Source of the DNA: Leifsonia sp. TF02-11
GTDB lineage: Bacteria > Actinomycetota > Actinomycetes > Actinomycetales > Microbacteriaceae
Assembly (NCBI RefSeq): GCF_017565305.1
Contig: NZ_JAGEKP010000017.1
Span: forward strand, 88,647-152,646
Direction: 5' to 3'
Length of the DNA stretch: 64,000 nt
Positions 50,800-60,721 of this stretch are shown here, one piece after another. The position numbers and the translations under genes were made by a program. The notes under the pieces were generated by a model. The model was given only the letters and a program-made list of their open reading frames with translations. It searched no databases and was not told the DNA's origin. Numbering within the stretch: position 1 is the stretch's first letter; every line of letters starts with the position of its first letter.

Positions 50800-52188
50800 C
50801 TAGCCGAAGACCTTGCCGGGGTTGAGGATGCCGAGGGGGTCGAAGACCGACTTGAGCTTGACCTGCAGGTCGTAGGAGTCGGGGCCCAGCTCCTCCGCCA
50901 GCCAGCGGCGCTTCAGGACACCGACACCGTGCTCGCCCGTCAGCGTGCCTCCCAGCTCCATCGCAGTGCGGAACAGCTCCCCCGCCGCCTCCCACACCGC
51001 TGGCGCGATCTCGTCGCCAGGCGCGACGAAGTTCGGGTGCAGGTTGCCGTCGCCCGCGTGCGCGACCGTGGGGATGGGGATGCCGTGCCGCTCCGAGATC
51101 CGCTCGATCGCCGCGAACATCTCCGGCATCCGCGAGCGCGGCACCGACACATCCTCGATCAGCACGGTCCCGGACGCCGCGAGCGCCGGATGGAACGCGC
51201 GGCGGATCGCGAGGAGCTGCTCCCCCTCCGCCGCGTCCGCGGCGACGCGGACGGTACCACCGGACTCCGCGATGACCGTCGCCGCCGTCGCGGCGTCGCC
51301 CGCGGCCGTCGGGCCGTCGAACTGCACCAGCAGAGAGGCGGCACCACCCGCCGCGCCGAACGCGTCCCGGATCGTCTGCTCGCCGAGGTACGCGGAGATC
51401 CGCTCCAGCGCAGGGGCGTCGAGCAGCTCCATCACCGCAGGCCGCAGGTGTGCGGCGGTCACGCGCGCGGCGGCGTCCGAGGCGGCCTTCACGTCCGCGA
51501 ACAGAGCGCCCAGCGTCGTCGGCTCCCCCTGCGGGCGCGGCAGCACCCGCACGGTCGCACCCACGATGACACCCAGCGTCCCCTCCGAACCCACCAGCAG
51601 CGACGTCAGGTCGTACCCGGTCACGCCCTTGACGGTGCGATGGCCGGTGCGGACGAACCGCCCGTCGGCGAGCACGACATCCAGCCCGAGCACGGCCTCC
51701 CTGGTGACCCCGTACTTGGCGCACAAGAGGCCGCCGGCGTTGGTGGCGATGTTGCCGCCGATCGTCGAGATCGCCTTGCTGGCCGGGTCGGGTGCGAAGA
51801 ACAGCCCGAACGGCTCCAGCGCGGCATCGAGATCCTCGTTGATCACGCCGGGCTCGACCACGGCGAGCTGATCCTCCGTCGAGATCTCGAGGATCCGATT
51901 CATTCCGGCCACGCTCAGGACGATCGAGCCGGCCGAGCCGTTCGCGCCGCCGGCGAGACCCGTTCCCGCACCCCGCGGCACGACAGGGACCCGGAACTCG
52001 GAGGCCGCACGCATCGTCGCCTGCACGTGCTCGACCGTGCGCGCGTTCACGACCGCGAGCGGGCTGCCGTCGGCGACCCACCCGGATCGATCCGCTCGCG
52101 CCGCGTCGAGCAGAGCGGGATCGGTCGAGAGCACCCCGTCGTCCGCGTCCGTGCCGAGCGCCGCCCTGAGCCAGTCGATGACATCCAC
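50800..52188 (-). CDS. FAD-binding oxidoreductase, GlcD/D-lactate dehydrogenase type
   Basis: A 462-residue flavoprotein that oxidises a 2-hydroxyacid such as D-lactate or glycolate. PCMH-type FAD domain: VVPRGAGTGLAGGANGSAGS, VEPGVINEDLDAALEPFGLF, DPASKAISTIGGNIATNAGG and VGSEGTLGVIVGATVRVLP. C-terminal FAD-oxidase domain: PTVAHAGDGNLHPNF and LTGEHGVGVLKRRWLAEELG ending DPLGILNPGKVFG. No Fe-S partner domain or glcE/F genes follow. The GTG at 52188 has TAGCAT exactly 6 nt upstream. Confidence 0.92.
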   Translation of the reverse strand: MDVIDWLRAALGTDADDGVLSTDPALLDAARADRSGWVADGSPLAVVNARTVEHVQATMRAASEFRVPVVPRGAGTGLAGGANGSAGSIVLSVAGMNRILEISTEDQLAVVEPGVINEDLDAALEPFGLFFAPDPASKAISTIGGNIATNAGGLLCAKYGVTREAVLGLDVVLADGRFVRTGHRTVKGVTGYDLTSLLVGSEGTLGVIVGATVRVLPRPQGEPTTLGALFADVKAASDAAARVTAAHLRPAVMELLDAPALERISAYLGEQTIRDAFGAAGGAASLLVQFDGPTAAGDAATAATVIAESGGTVRVAADAAEGEQLLAIRRAFHPALAASGTVLIEDVSVPRSRMPEMFAAIERISERHGIPIPTVAHAGDGNLHPNFVAPGDEIAPAVWEAAGELFRTAMELGGTLTGEHGVGVLKRRWLAEELGPDSYDLQVKLKSVFDPLGILNPGKVFG

Positions 52189-52200
52189 GGTGTCATGCTA
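52189..52200 (-). promoter_or_regulatory. -10-like box for a leaderless start (FAD oxidase)
   Basis: Minus strand TAGCAT (52200-52195), then GACACC and the GTG at 52188. Confidence 0.55.
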
Positions 52201-52285
52201 ACGGCCGCGCAACGTGTCACACGCGCCCCGCGGTGATGTCCGATTTCCGCTATCGGATGTCGGCGGCCGATGGCACGCTGAAGGA

Positions 52286-53932
52286 ATGACGAGCACCACG
52301 GCACGCCGGCAGACGGCGGACGAACGATTGGCCGACCCGGTCTTCGCACAGCGCTACCGGGCGATGAGCGCGCGCGACGCGCGGTTCGACGGCCAGTTCA
52401 TCACCGGCGTGCACTCGACGGGCATCTACTGCCGACCCAGCTGCCCGGCCGTGACGCCGAAAGCGGACAACGTCACCTTCTACCTGACGGCAGCGGCCGC
52501 ACACGAGGCCGGCCTCCGCGCCTGCAAGAGATGCCTCCCCGACGCCGTTCCCGGCTCTCCGGAATGGAACGTCCGCGACGACCTCGCCGCGCGCGCCATG
52601 CGACTCATCGCCGACGGAACGGTGGAGCGGGAGGGCGTGCCGGGGCTCGCCCACCGGCTCGGCTACACCGCTCGCCACCTGGGACGCGTGCTCACCTCCG
52701 AACTCGGCGCCGGCCCGCTCGCGCTCGCCCGCGCTCACAGGGCCCAGACCGCTCGACTCCTCCTCGCCGGCACCGACATGCCCATCACCGACGTCGCCTT
52801 CGCCGCCGGGTTCTCCAGCGTGCGGCAGTTCAACGAGACGATGGCCGAGATCTACCACGTCGCTCCCGGTGCGATCCGGGCCTCCGCCCGGCGGCGGCAC
52901 CCGATCGCGCACACGCCCGGCGCGGCCGGCGCGGCGGGCGGAGCCTCCCTCAGCCTGCGCCTGCCGGCCAGGGCCCCGTTCGACGGCAGCCGGGTGCTCA
53001 GGTTCCTCAGCGCGCGCGCCATCGCCGGCATGGAGTCGGCCGACGGCGGAGACCGGGACGGCGGAGCCCCGGGCGGCGGCGATCCGCACAGCGCCGGCAA
53101 CCCGCCCTCGTACGGTCGCGCCCTGCGCCTCCCGCACGGTCCGGCGGCCATCCGCCTGACGCACTCCGGCGATGCAGACGCGCCCGCGGTCGTGTGCGAG
53201 GCCCACCTCGCCGACATGGCCGACCTCGCGCCGCTGGTCGCGCGGGTGCGGCGCCTCCTCGACCTCGATGCCGACGCCGAGGCGATCGACACGGCGCTCG
53301 CCGCCGACCCCGCCCTCACGGCATCCGTGGCGGCGGCACCCGGTATCCGCGTGCCGGGCGCCGTCGACGCAGAGGAGATCCTGTTCCGTGCTCTCATCGG
53401 ACAGCAGATCTCCGTGCCGGCGGCGCGCACGGCGCTCGCGCGGCTCACCGACGCCCTCGGCGAGCCGGTGACGGTCGGCGGGCACTCACGGCTCTTCCCG
53501 ACCTCCGCCGCCATCGCCGAGCACGGCCGCGAGGTCCTCCGCGGTCCGGCGAAGCGGATCGACGCGATCGTCGGAGCGGCGACGGCACTCGCCGACGGCT
53601 CCCTCGTCATCGACGTCGGCGAGTCGCGCGCCGAGCTCGAAGAGCGCCTGCTCGCCCTGCCCGGCGTCGGAGCCTGGACGGCCGGCTACGTCGCGCTGCG
53701 CGTGCTCGGGAGCCCGGACGTACTGCTGACCGGCGACCTCGCCCTGCGGCAGGGCGCCGCGCGACTCGGTCTGCCGGACGACCCGCGGCAGCTGGCCGCT
53801 CGCGGCGCGAGCTGGTCACCGTGGCGCAGCTACGCGGGGATGCATCTCTGGGAGAGCGCGCACGCGGCGCAGCAGGAGGCCAGAGCGGCACGCGCCGCCA
53901 CGCGCGTGCAGGTCGGCCACCGCACAGCGTAG
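52286..53932 (+). CDS. alkA: Ada-like/AlkA fusion: methyl-sensing regulator and DNA-3-methyladenine glycosylase II
   Basis: A 548-residue fusion for alkylation damage. Residues about 20-85: Ada metal-binding domain with CRPSC and CKRC zinc cysteines, the first being the methyl-phosphotriester acceptor type. Residues about 95-200: AraC-type HTH ([20 protein letters not shown]). Residues about 240-548: AlkA glycosylase with an N-terminal region, [20 protein letters not shown], helix-hairpin-helix [17 protein letters not shown] and catalytic Asp in [16 protein letters not shown]. There is no O6-methylguanine methyltransferase domain. ATG at 52286 with AAGGA just upstream. Confidence 0.93.
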   Translation: MTSTTARRQTADERLADPVFAQRYRAMSARDARFDGQFITGVHSTGIYCRPSCPAVTPKADNVTFYLTAAAAHEAGLRACKRCLPDAVPGSPEWNVRDDLAARAMRLIADGTVEREGVPGLAHRLGYTARHLGRVLTSELGAGPLALARAHRAQTARLLLAGTDMPITDVAFAAGFSSVRQFNETMAEIYHVAPGAIRASARRRHPIAHTPGAAGAAGGASLSLRLPARAPFDGSRVLRFLSARAIAGMESADGGDRDGGAPGGGDPHSAGNPPSYGRALRLPHGPAAIRLTHSGDADAPAVVCEAHLADMADLAPLVARVRRLLDLDADAEAIDTALAADPALTASVAAAPGIRVPGAVDAEEILFRALIGQQISVPAARTALARLTDALGEPVTVGGHSRLFPTSAAIAEHGREVLRGPAKRIDAIVGAATALADGSLVIDVGESRAELEERLLALPGVGAWTAGYVALRVLGSPDVLLTGDLALRQGAARLGLPDDPRQLAARGASWSPWRSYAGMHLWESAHAAQQEARAARAATRVQVGHRTA

Positions 53933-53981
53933 GATCGCGAACGGACACAATCGAAGAACCGGTCGGGAGGGGAGCGTTCTC

Positions 53982-54746
53982 GTGCCCTCGATCAGCGTGG
54001 TGATCCCCGCACTCGACGACGCAGAGATGCTGGAGCGGTGCCTGGCCGACCTGGCGGCCCAACTGCGGCCGGCCGACGAGATCATCGTGGTCGACAACGG
54101 AAGCACCGACGACACCGCCGCTGTCGCCCTCGCCGGCGGCGCACGGGTTCTCGAGCAGCCGGTCCGCGGGATCTTCCCCGCCTCCGCCACCGGCTACGAC
54201 GCGGCCACCGGCGACATCATCGCGCGCCTCGACGCCGACTCGCGCCCTCCCGTCGACTGGCTGCTGCACATCGAGGCGGAGTTCGTCGATGCCCCGGCCA
54301 TCGGCGTTCTCACCGGGCCCGGCGTCTTCTACGACGGCAATACGTTCGTCGCGGGGCTCGGCCAGCTGCTCTACATCGGCGGCTACTTCTGGTCGATGGA
54401 GATCTGGCTCGGGCACCCCCCGATCTTCGGATCCAACTTCGCGATGCGGCGCGCGGTCTGGCGCGACGTGCGCGACCGCGTGCACAGCGACCTCCGCGAG
54501 GTGCACGACGACCTCGACCTCGCCATCCACCTCGATCCCGGAGTGGTCGTGCGCTACGACGAGCGTCTCCTGGTCGGGATCTCCGCGCGCCCGTTCTCGA
54601 CCTGGCGCGGCTTCGGCCGGCGCATCCGCTGGGCGTTCGGCACCCTCCGGATGCACCTGCCCGAGGAGACGCCCTGGCGCCGACGCGCGGCCCGCCGCCG
54701 CTGGCAGGAGGAGCACACGGAGGACGCACCCGGCGCAATCGCCTGA
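53982..54746 (+). CDS. family 2 glycosyltransferase
   Basis: A 254-residue GT-A glycosyltransferase: SVVIPALDDAEMLERCLADL, IIVVDNGSTDDTA (nucleotide binding) and ARLDADSRPP (DxD metal motif), FGSNFAMRRAVW acceptor region and VHDDLDLAIHL (catalytic-base type Asp). One moderately hydrophobic stretch (LLYIGGYFWSMEIWL) may be peripheral to the membrane. The sugar and acceptor are unknown. GTG at 53982 after GGGAGGGGAG; TAGGAT at about 53931 fits a -10 box with a 40-nt leader. Confidence 0.88.
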   Translation: MPSISVVIPALDDAEMLERCLADLAAQLRPADEIIVVDNGSTDDTAAVALAGGARVLEQPVRGIFPASATGYDAATGDIIARLDADSRPPVDWLLHIEAEFVDAPAIGVLTGPGVFYDGNTFVAGLGQLLYIGGYFWSMEIWLGHPPIFGSNFAMRRAVWRDVRDRVHSDLREVHDDLDLAIHLDPGVVVRYDERLLVGISARPFSTWRGFGRRIRWAFGTLRMHLPEETPWRRRAARRRWQEEHTEDAPGAIA

Positions 54747-54805
54747 GCGTCGAGTTCTGCGCGTTTCGCTCGACAGTGTGTACCTGTCCTCACCCGTTCG
54801 ACCGA

Positions 54806-54818
54806 TAGGTTGGACAGT
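54806..54818 (+). promoter_or_regulatory. -10-like box for a leaderless start (FAH-family gene)
   Basis: TAGGTT (54806-54811), then GGACAGT and the GTG at 54819. Confidence 0.55.
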
Positions 54819-55694
54819 GTGAGATTCGCGCACCTCAGTACCACCCCGGACGCGCAGCCGCGCCTGGCCGCCGTCATCGGAGACGGGGCGCTGTTCCTCG
54901 ACGAGCTTCTGGCCGACCCGCCCCGCGACCTCCAAGCCCTCATCGAGCAGGGCGACGGGGCCCTCGCCGGCATCCGCGCGATCGTCGACGAGGCCGCCGC
55001 GGCGGGGACGCCGCTCGTGCCCGTCCACGAACTGCGCCACGCATCCGCCGTCCTCCGGCCGCCGCAGGTGATCGCGATCGGCGCGAACTACGCTGCTCAC
55101 GCCTCCGAACTCAAGCTGCGCAGCGAGAAGGCCGCCACGGTGTTCTCCCTGTGGCCCAACTCCCTCGCCGGCCACGGAGGCACCACCTCCTGGCCGGAGG
55201 ACCTCACGACGCAGGTCGACTACGAGGCCGAGCTCGGCGTCATCATCGGCAAGCCCGCACGCAACGTCTCGGTGCGCGACGCCCTCGACTACGTGTGGGG
55301 TTACACGGTGGTCAACGACATCACCGCTCGCGACCTGCAGTTCTCGGAGGCCCAGTGGTCTCGCTGCAAGTCGTTCGACGGTTTCACCCCCAACGGTCCG
55401 GTGGTCGTCACGGCCGACGAGATCGCCGACCCGCAAGACCTGTGGCTGACGACCAATGTCGACGGCGCCATCCTGCAGGACGCGTCGACGGCCGACATGG
55501 TGCGCTCCGTGGCCGAGATCATCGAGTTCCTGTCGCGCTCGGCGACCATCCAGCCGGGCACGCTGATCTCCACCGGCAGCCCGGGAGGCGCCGGCTACTC
55601 CCGCACTCCCCCGGTGTTCCTGCGCGATCGCTCGACGGTCACGGTGTCGATCGGCGGCATCGGGTACCTCACCACCTACTGCCGCGTGACCTGA
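54819..55694 (+). CDS. fumarylacetoacetate hydrolase family protein
   Basis: A 291-residue FAH-fold enzyme acting on a 2-oxo or beta-diketo acid. Metal site: DYEAELGVIIGK (ExE) and the later Asp of VNDITARDLQ; also AIGANYAAHASEL, KSFDGFTPNGPVVV and GTLISTGSPGGAGYSRTPPV. The substrate is not inferable; relatives include ureidoglycolate lyases and homoprotocatechuate isomerases. The GTG start at 54819 is fixed by the -10-like box 7 nt upstream. Confidence 0.9.
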   Translation: MRFAHLSTTPDAQPRLAAVIGDGALFLDELLADPPRDLQALIEQGDGALAGIRAIVDEAAAAGTPLVPVHELRHASAVLRPPQVIAIGANYAAHASELKLRSEKAATVFSLWPNSLAGHGGTTSWPEDLTTQVDYEAELGVIIGKPARNVSVRDALDYVWGYTVVNDITARDLQFSEAQWSRCKSFDGFTPNGPVVVTADEIADPQDLWLTTNVDGAILQDASTADMVRSVAEIIEFLSRSATIQPGTLISTGSPGGAGYSRTPPVFLRDRSTVTVSIGGIGYLTTYCRVT

Positions 55695-55763
55695 CCGGCC
55701 GAACGACCGATCCGGAATCGGCCGCATTCCGCCGGATCGCCGACATCGGTCGGATGCGTCGGC

Positions 55764-55775
55764 TAGCGTGAGTGC
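55764..55775 (+). promoter_or_regulatory. -10-like box for a leaderless start (alpha/beta hydrolase)
   Basis: TAGCGT (55764-55769), then GAGTGC and the ATG at 55776. Confidence 0.55.
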
Positions 55776-56684
55776 ATGTCTATCGGCGAACGGCGTCCCG
55801 GTGTCACGGGCGGAGACGACGAGGCCGCACGCCTCGACGCGGTCCTCCCCGAGATCGACTGGTCGGTCGCGCCCGTCGGTGCGACGTTCTCGCGCTTCCG
55901 CGCGCCGAGTGGCGAGCTCGCCGTCGTCGCGCTCGGCGACCCGCGCGATCCCCGCGTCGTGCTCGTGCCGGGGGCGACCGGGTCGAAGGAGGACTTCTAC
56001 CTCCTGGCGCCGATCCTCGTCGCCGCCGGCTACTACGTGCAGAGCTACGACCTCGCGGGCCAGTACGAATCCGCCGGCGCGGGTCCCGTGCGGCCGGGGC
56101 GGTACACCTACGACCTGCTCGTCGCCGATCTCGTCGCGTTCCTCCGCGACGGCGCTCCCGCGCACGTGCTCGGATACTCGTTCGCGGGGATCCTCGCCGA
56201 GCTCGCCCTGGTCGACCACCCCGAGCTGTTCCGCACGCTGACGCTGCTCACCTCCCCGCCCGAGCCGGGCCAGGCGTTCCGGGGCGTGCGGGTCATCGGC
56301 TGGCTGAGCTGGTTCCTGAACGGCCGCCAGGGCGCCGGGCTGATGATCTGGGGAATCGTGACCAACAAGAACAAGGTCGGCCCTGCCCGCCTGGCGTTCG
56401 TGCGCTCACGGTTCGCGCTCACCCGGCGCTCCAGCGTCGACGACATCGTCGGGCTGATGAAGCGTGTGCCGGACGTGCGGGCGCGCGTCGCCGGCAGCGG
56501 CCTCCCCGTGCTGGTGGCCACCGGCGACCACGATCTGTGGCCGACGCGCCTGCACGCGGCGAACGCGACCGCTCTGGGCGCCCGGCTGGCCGTCTACCGC
56601 ACCGGGCACAGCCCGTGCGAGACCGCGCCCAACCAGCTCGCGCGCGACATGATCGCGCTGTTCCGCGAGTCCGAGTCGCGCTGA
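55776..56684 (+). CDS. alpha/beta-fold hydrolase
   Basis: A 302-residue alpha/beta hydrolase. Oxyanion region VLVPGATGSKEDFYLLAPIL, nucleophile elbow HVLGYSFAGILAEL (Ser), acid VATGDHDLWPTRLH (Asp) and base YRTGHSPCETAP (His). The N-terminal 20 residues are charged and lack a signal, so it is cytosolic. The substrate is unknown. It is followed by a long palindrome and a convergent aspartase gene. Confidence 0.9.
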   Translation: MSIGERRPGVTGGDDEAARLDAVLPEIDWSVAPVGATFSRFRAPSGELAVVALGDPRDPRVVLVPGATGSKEDFYLLAPILVAAGYYVQSYDLAGQYESAGAGPVRPGRYTYDLLVADLVAFLRDGAPAHVLGYSFAGILAELALVDHPELFRTLTLLTSPPEPGQAFRGVRVIGWLSWFLNGRQGAGLMIWGIVTNKNKVGPARLAFVRSRFALTRRSSVDDIVGLMKRVPDVRARVAGSGLPVLVATGDHDLWPTRLHAANATALGARLAVYRTGHSPCETAPNQLARDMIALFRESESR

Positions 56685-56700
56685 CGCCGCCCTTCACGCG

Positions 56701-56759
56701 CCGAGGGGCACGTCGTTGTCACTTTTCGCGGGCGAAAGCGACAACGACGTGCCCCTCGG
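56701..56759. terminator. long inverted repeat (GAGGGGCACG family, copy 3)
   Basis: Arms 56701-56729 and 56732-56759 begin CCGAGGGGCACGTCGTTGTC. They pair with one mismatch and one bulged T. It is close to copy 1 along the whole arm; the T-to-C change in one arm is matched by A-to-G in the other. It lies between the stops of the hydrolase and aspA. Confidence 0.8.
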
Positions 56760-56775
56760 CGGAGGTGCGGGACCG

Positions 56776-58380
56776 CTAGTCGGGCTGGATCGCGCGCTCC
56801 TTCTCGGCCTTCTCGATGGCCTCGGCCTCGATGACCGGGATGGAGGTGGTGATCGCCTCGAGCCCGCTGAGGCGCGCGGGCGAAAGCAGGCGGGTGACCT
56901 CCTCGCGGCTCATCAGCTTGGCTTCCACGACCAGGTCGGCGACGTTGTGCCCGGTCAGCAGCGCCGACTTGGCGAGTGCGGCCGCGGCCGCGTAGCCGAT
57001 GTGCGGGGTGAGTGCGGTGATCACGCCGACGGACGAGCCCACCATCGCGCCGAGACGCTCCTCGTTGGCGGTGATGCCGTCGACGCAGTTGACCCGTAGC
57101 GTGTGGAAGGCCTGCGCCATCCAGGTGATGCTCTGCAGCAGCGAGTGCGCGATGACCGGCTCGAACGCGTTCAACTGCAGCTGACCGCCCTCGGCCGCCA
57201 TCGTCACGGTGACATCGGCGCCGGCGACCGAGAATGCGACCTGGTTGACGACCTCCGGGATCACGGGGTTGACCTTGCCCGGCATGATGCTCGAGCCGGC
57301 CTGGCGCGGCGGGAGGTTGATCTCGCCCAGACCGGCCTGCGGGCCGGACGACAGCAGGCGGAGGTCGTTGCAGATCTTGGACAGCTTGATGGCGCTGCGC
57401 TTGAGCGAGCCGGAGAACGACATGAACGCGCCGGCGTCGCTGGTCGACTCGATCAGGTCGGGCGCGGTCTCGAGGTTGAGGCCGGTGATGAGGTTGAGGT
57501 GGCGCACGGCCGCGGCGGAGTAGCCGGGGTCCGCGGTGATGCCCGTGCCGATCGCGGTCGCGCCGAGGTTGATCTCGGCCAGCAGCCACTTGGTCTCGGT
57601 GAGTCGCGCGTGGTCCTCCGTGAGCGTCGTGGCGAAGCCGTGGAACTCCTGCCCGAGCGTCATCGGCACGGCGTCCTGCAGCTGGGTGCGGCCGACCTTG
57701 AGGATGTGGCGGAACTCCCGGCCCTTCGCGGCGAAGGAGTCGCGCAGCAGCGCCAGCTCGTCCAGCAGATGGCCGAGAGCGAAGGTCAGTCCGATCTTGA
57801 TGGCGGTCGGGTACGTGTCGTTGGTGCTCTGGCTGCGGTTGACGTCGTCGATCGGGCTCATGTGCGCGTAGTCGCCCTTGGGGCGACCGTCGAGCTCGAG
57901 CGCGATGTTGGCGATGACCTCATTGGCGTTCATATTGGTCGAGGTGCCCGCGCCGCCCTGCATGACGCCGACCACGAACTGGTCGTGGAAGCGGCCGTCG
58001 ATGATGAGCTGGCAGGCGCGGTCGATCAGGTCGGCCTTGTGCTTCTCGAGCACGCCGATCTCGAGGTTGGCGCGCGCGGCCGCCTGCTTGACGGCGGCGA
58101 GGGCGACGATCAGGTCGGGGTAGACCGAGATCGGCCGCTTGGCGATCGGGAAGTTCTCGAGGGCGCGGGAGGTGTGCACTCCCCAGTACGCGTCGGCGGG
58201 GATCTCGCGGCTGCCGAGCGAGTCGGTCTCCACGCGGGTGGGGCGTCCCTCCGCGCTCGGGGTCGGGACGTCGGACACGTTCTCTGACGCGTCGACGACG
58301 CCGGCGGAGGTGTCGATGACGGGGATGGGGTGAGTCTTCGGTTCGTCCATCGTTGCTGTGGAATCCACGCTTGGCTCCAT
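56776..58380 (-). CDS. aspA: aspartate ammonia-lyase
   Basis: Converts aspartate to fumarate and ammonia. The 534-residue fumarase/aspartase-superfamily protein has REIPADAYWGVHTSRALENF, QGGAGTSTNMNANEVIAN, SPIDDVNRSQSTNDTYPTA, VGRTQLQDAVPMTLGQEF and the flexible-loop signature GSSIMPGKVNPVIPE. That loop and the Asn/Gln pattern favour aspartase over fumarase C. The first 50 residues are an unusual Ser/Thr/Val-rich extension; an in-frame GTG at 58233 would give a normal 485-residue protein. Confidence 0.92.
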   Translation of the reverse strand: MEPSVDSTATMDEPKTHPIPVIDTSAGVVDASENVSDVPTPSAEGRPTRVETDSLGSREIPADAYWGVHTSRALENFPIAKRPISVYPDLIVALAAVKQAAARANLEIGVLEKHKADLIDRACQLIIDGRFHDQFVVGVMQGGAGTSTNMNANEVIANIALELDGRPKGDYAHMSPIDDVNRSQSTNDTYPTAIKIGLTFALGHLLDELALLRDSFAAKGREFRHILKVGRTQLQDAVPMTLGQEFHGFATTLTEDHARLTETKWLLAEINLGATAIGTGITADPGYSAAAVRHLNLITGLNLETAPDLIESTSDAGAFMSFSGSLKRSAIKLSKICNDLRLLSSGPQAGLGEINLPPRQAGSSIMPGKVNPVIPEVVNQVAFSVAGADVTVTMAAEGGQLQLNAFEPVIAHSLLQSITWMAQAFHTLRVNCVDGITANEERLGAMVGSSVGVITALTPHIGYAAAAALAKSALLTGHNVADLVVEAKLMSREEVTRLLSPARLSGLEAITTSIPVIEAEAIEKAEKERAIQPD

Positions 58381-58483
58381 TGCCTCTCGTTGTGCGTTGG
58401 CTTTTCGGGGGTGTCACCGGCCGTTCGTGGCGCCCGGCAGTGCCGAGCCTACCCCCGGTGACGGCGCGCGGGATGGACACATC

Positions 58484-58519
58484 GTCCGGGATACCGGACG
58501 AAGTTCGACACGGTGTCGA
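58484..58519 (-). terminator. two adjacent hairpins after the aldehyde dehydrogenase
   Basis: GTCCGG-GATA-CCGGAC (58484-58499) and TCGACAC-G-GTGTCGA (58505-58519), 12 to 48 bp past the ALDH stop on the minus strand. Confidence 0.55.
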
Positions 58520-58531
58520 GAGCGGTTCTGC

Positions 58532-59956
58532 TCAGCCCAGCTTGCGCAGCAGACCGCGCGCGAAGCGGTCCTTCCCCTCGGTGTACGGCGGGTAGATCAG
58601 CTGCAGCGTGTCGGGGGTCAGCGGTTTGGACAACACGGCCTTCTCGTGGCTGAACGTCCCGAGTGAGCGACGCCCGTGGTACGCCCCGGAGCCGCTCTCG
58701 CCGACGCCGCCGAAGGGGAGCCCGCCCACGGCGAGATGCGCAGCGGGCACGCCGAAACCGACCGCTCCCGAACTGGTCTCGGTGAGGAAACGCCTGCGCA
58801 CCTCGCGCCGCTCGCTGAACACGTAGAGCGCGAGCGGCTTGTCTCCGCTGCGGATGAACGCGATCGCGTCGTCGAGACCGTCCACCGGGACGATCGGCAG
58901 CACCGGCCCGAAGATCTCCTCGCCCATCACCGCGGAGTCGCGCGGTACGTCGACCAGCACGGTCGGCGCGAGATAGCGGGAGGCCGCATCGGAGCCGCCG
59001 CCGACGGCCGTACGGCCCGCGCCCAGCAGGCCGGTCAGCCGGTCGAACTGCCGGTCGGTGACGATCCGCCCGTAGTCCGGGCTCTGAGCGGGGTCGTCGC
59101 CGTAGAGTGCCTTCACCGCCGTCTTCAGCTCGTCGGCGAGCCGGTCGGCGACCGGGCGGGAGGCCAGGACGTAGTCGGGCGCGACGCAGGTCTGGCCGGC
59201 GTTCATGAACTTGCCCCAGGCGATCCTGCGGGCCGCGGCGGCGAGGTCGACGGACTCGTCCACGTAGACCGGGGATTTGCCGCCGAGCTCGAGGGTCACC
59301 GGGGTGAGGTGCTCGACCGCTGCGGCGGCGACGATACGCCCGACCCGGCCGTTGCCCGTGTAGAAGATGTGGTCCCAGCGCTGGGCCAGGAGGTCGGTGG
59401 TCTCGTCGACCGCGCCCTCCACGACGGCCACCGCCGCCCGGTCGAGATACTGCGGGACGAGACGCGCCATCGCCGCGGAGGTCGCGGGAGCCAGCTCGCT
59501 CGGCTTGAGGACGACGGCGTTGCCCGCCGCCAGCGCACCGACGAGCGGAGCGAGGAGCAACTGCACGGGGTAGTTCCACGGGGCGATCACCAGCACCACA
59601 CCGACCGGCTCCAGCACGACCCGGGCTGTGGCCGGCATCAACGCGGCGGGCACCGCGACCCGACGCGGCCGCAGCCAGCGGCGCAGGTTTCGCCGCATGT
59701 GGTCGATCTCGCCGACCACGAACCCGAGCTCGGCGATCTGCGACTCCGTCGGGTTCTTCGCCAGATCCTCCAGGAGGGCGTCCTCGAACTCGGCGGCGCG
59801 CTCGGTGAGCATCCGGCGCAGACCTTCCAGCTGAGCCAGCCTCCAGCGCAGCGGCTTGGTGCGGCCGGAGTCGAAGGCCGCGCGAAGGGCCGCGACGGTC
59901 TGCGGGATGGCGGCGCCGGCGACGGTGCCGGCGGGAGGCATGGACTCGGACGTCAT
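58532..59956 (-). CDS. aldehyde dehydrogenase, ALDH3-like
   Basis: A 474-residue aldehyde dehydrogenase of the ALDH3/coniferyl-aldehyde type. Seen: [40 protein letters not shown], catalytic Glu in [12 protein letters not shown], nucleophile in [27 protein letters not shown], and [20 protein letters not shown] near the C terminus. No membrane anchor. The ATG at 59956 is the only start near the domain. It lies 27 bp upstream of trmB on the same strand's downstream side and may share its transcript. Confidence 0.93.
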   Translation of the reverse strand: MTSESMPPAGTVAGAAIPQTVAALRAAFDSGRTKPLRWRLAQLEGLRRMLTERAAEFEDALLEDLAKNPTESQIAELGFVVGEIDHMRRNLRRWLRPRRVAVPAALMPATARVVLEPVGVVLVIAPWNYPVQLLLAPLVGALAAGNAVVLKPSELAPATSAAMARLVPQYLDRAAVAVVEGAVDETTDLLAQRWDHIFYTGNGRVGRIVAAAAVEHLTPVTLELGGKSPVYVDESVDLAAAARRIAWGKFMNAGQTCVAPDYVLASRPVADRLADELKTAVKALYGDDPAQSPDYGRIVTDRQFDRLTGLLGAGRTAVGGGSDAASRYLAPTVLVDVPRDSAVMGEEIFGPVLPIVPVDGLDDAIAFIRSGDKPLALYVFSERREVRRRFLTETSSGAVGFGVPAAHLAVGGLPFGGVGESGSGAYHGRRSLGTFSHEKAVLSKPLTPDTLQLIYPPYTEGKDRFARGLLRKLG

Positions 59957-59983
59957 GCGCCCATCATCACACGGGCGCCCGGC

Positions 59984-60667
59984 TCAGCGGCGCGGGCGGT
60001 ACTCCAGGTCGAAGATCGCGTGCCCGAGCCGCTCGCCGCGTCGCTCGAACTTGGTGACGGGCCGCTCGTCCGGCCGTGGGATGAATCCGCCGGGGCCGGC
60101 GACGTTGACGAGGGCGGGCTCGGCGTCGAGCACGTCGATCATGTGCTCGGCGTAGGGCTCCCAGTCGGTAGCGAGCCGGAGGACGCCCGTGGGCTTCAGT
60201 GCGCCGACGAGCAGGCGGACGACGTCCGGCTGCACCAGCCGGCGACGGTGGTGGCGGGCCTTCGGCCACGGGTCGGGGAAGAAGATCAGCACCTCGTCGA
60301 CGCTATCGGCCGCGAGCCCCCGCTCAAAGACCTCCACGGCGTCGTGGCGCACGACCCGGACGTTCGTCAGTCCCTGCTCGTGCGCGGCGGCCAGCACCCG
60401 GCCGACGCCGGCGCCGTGCACCTCGACGCCGAGGAAGTCGCGCTCCGGGTGGCGGGCGGCGAGGGCGAGGAGGTTCTCGCCGTTGCCGAAGCCGATCTCC
60501 ACCACGCGGGGCGCTGAGCGCCCGAAGATCGCGTCGAGGTCGAGTCGCGCACCATCGAAGTCGATGCCGAACTCGCCCCAGTGCTCGTCGATGGCCCGCT
60601 GCTGGGCTTCGGTCTTCCTGCCTCGGATGACGAAGCTGCGCGGCCGGACGAGAGGGGACGGTTCCAT
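59984..60667 (-). CDS. trmB: tRNA (guanine-N7-)-methyltransferase
   Basis: Methylates G46 of tRNA using SAM. The 227-residue protein has VVEIGFGNGENLLALAARHP (SAM motif I), FLGVEVHGAGVGRVLAAAHE, VRHDAVEVFER and the TrmB signature IFFPDPWPKARHHRRRLVQP, then LRLATDWEPYAEHMIDVL. The ATG at 60667 has GGAGGG directly upstream. It is transcribed ahead of the ALDH gene with 27 bp between them. Confidence 0.95.
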   Translation of the reverse strand: MEPSPLVRPRSFVIRGRKTEAQQRAIDEHWGEFGIDFDGARLDLDAIFGRSAPRVVEIGFGNGENLLALAARHPERDFLGVEVHGAGVGRVLAAAHEQGLTNVRVVRHDAVEVFERGLAADSVDEVLIFFPDPWPKARHHRRRLVQPDVVRLLVGALKPTGVLRLATDWEPYAEHMIDVLDAEPALVNVAGPGGFIPRPDERPVTKFERRGERLGHAIFDLEYRPRR

Positions 60668-60721
60668 CCCTCCATTCTCGCAGGCCGCGCAGCCGCCCCC
60701 GTCAGAAGCCCTCGCCCTCGC

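Noticed and set aside
50057..50803. A plus-strand open frame covering the repeat region near 50.5 kb
   Set aside because: It starts as the shadow of the FKBP gene and runs through terminators and repeats; no start, ribosome site or protein-like composition.
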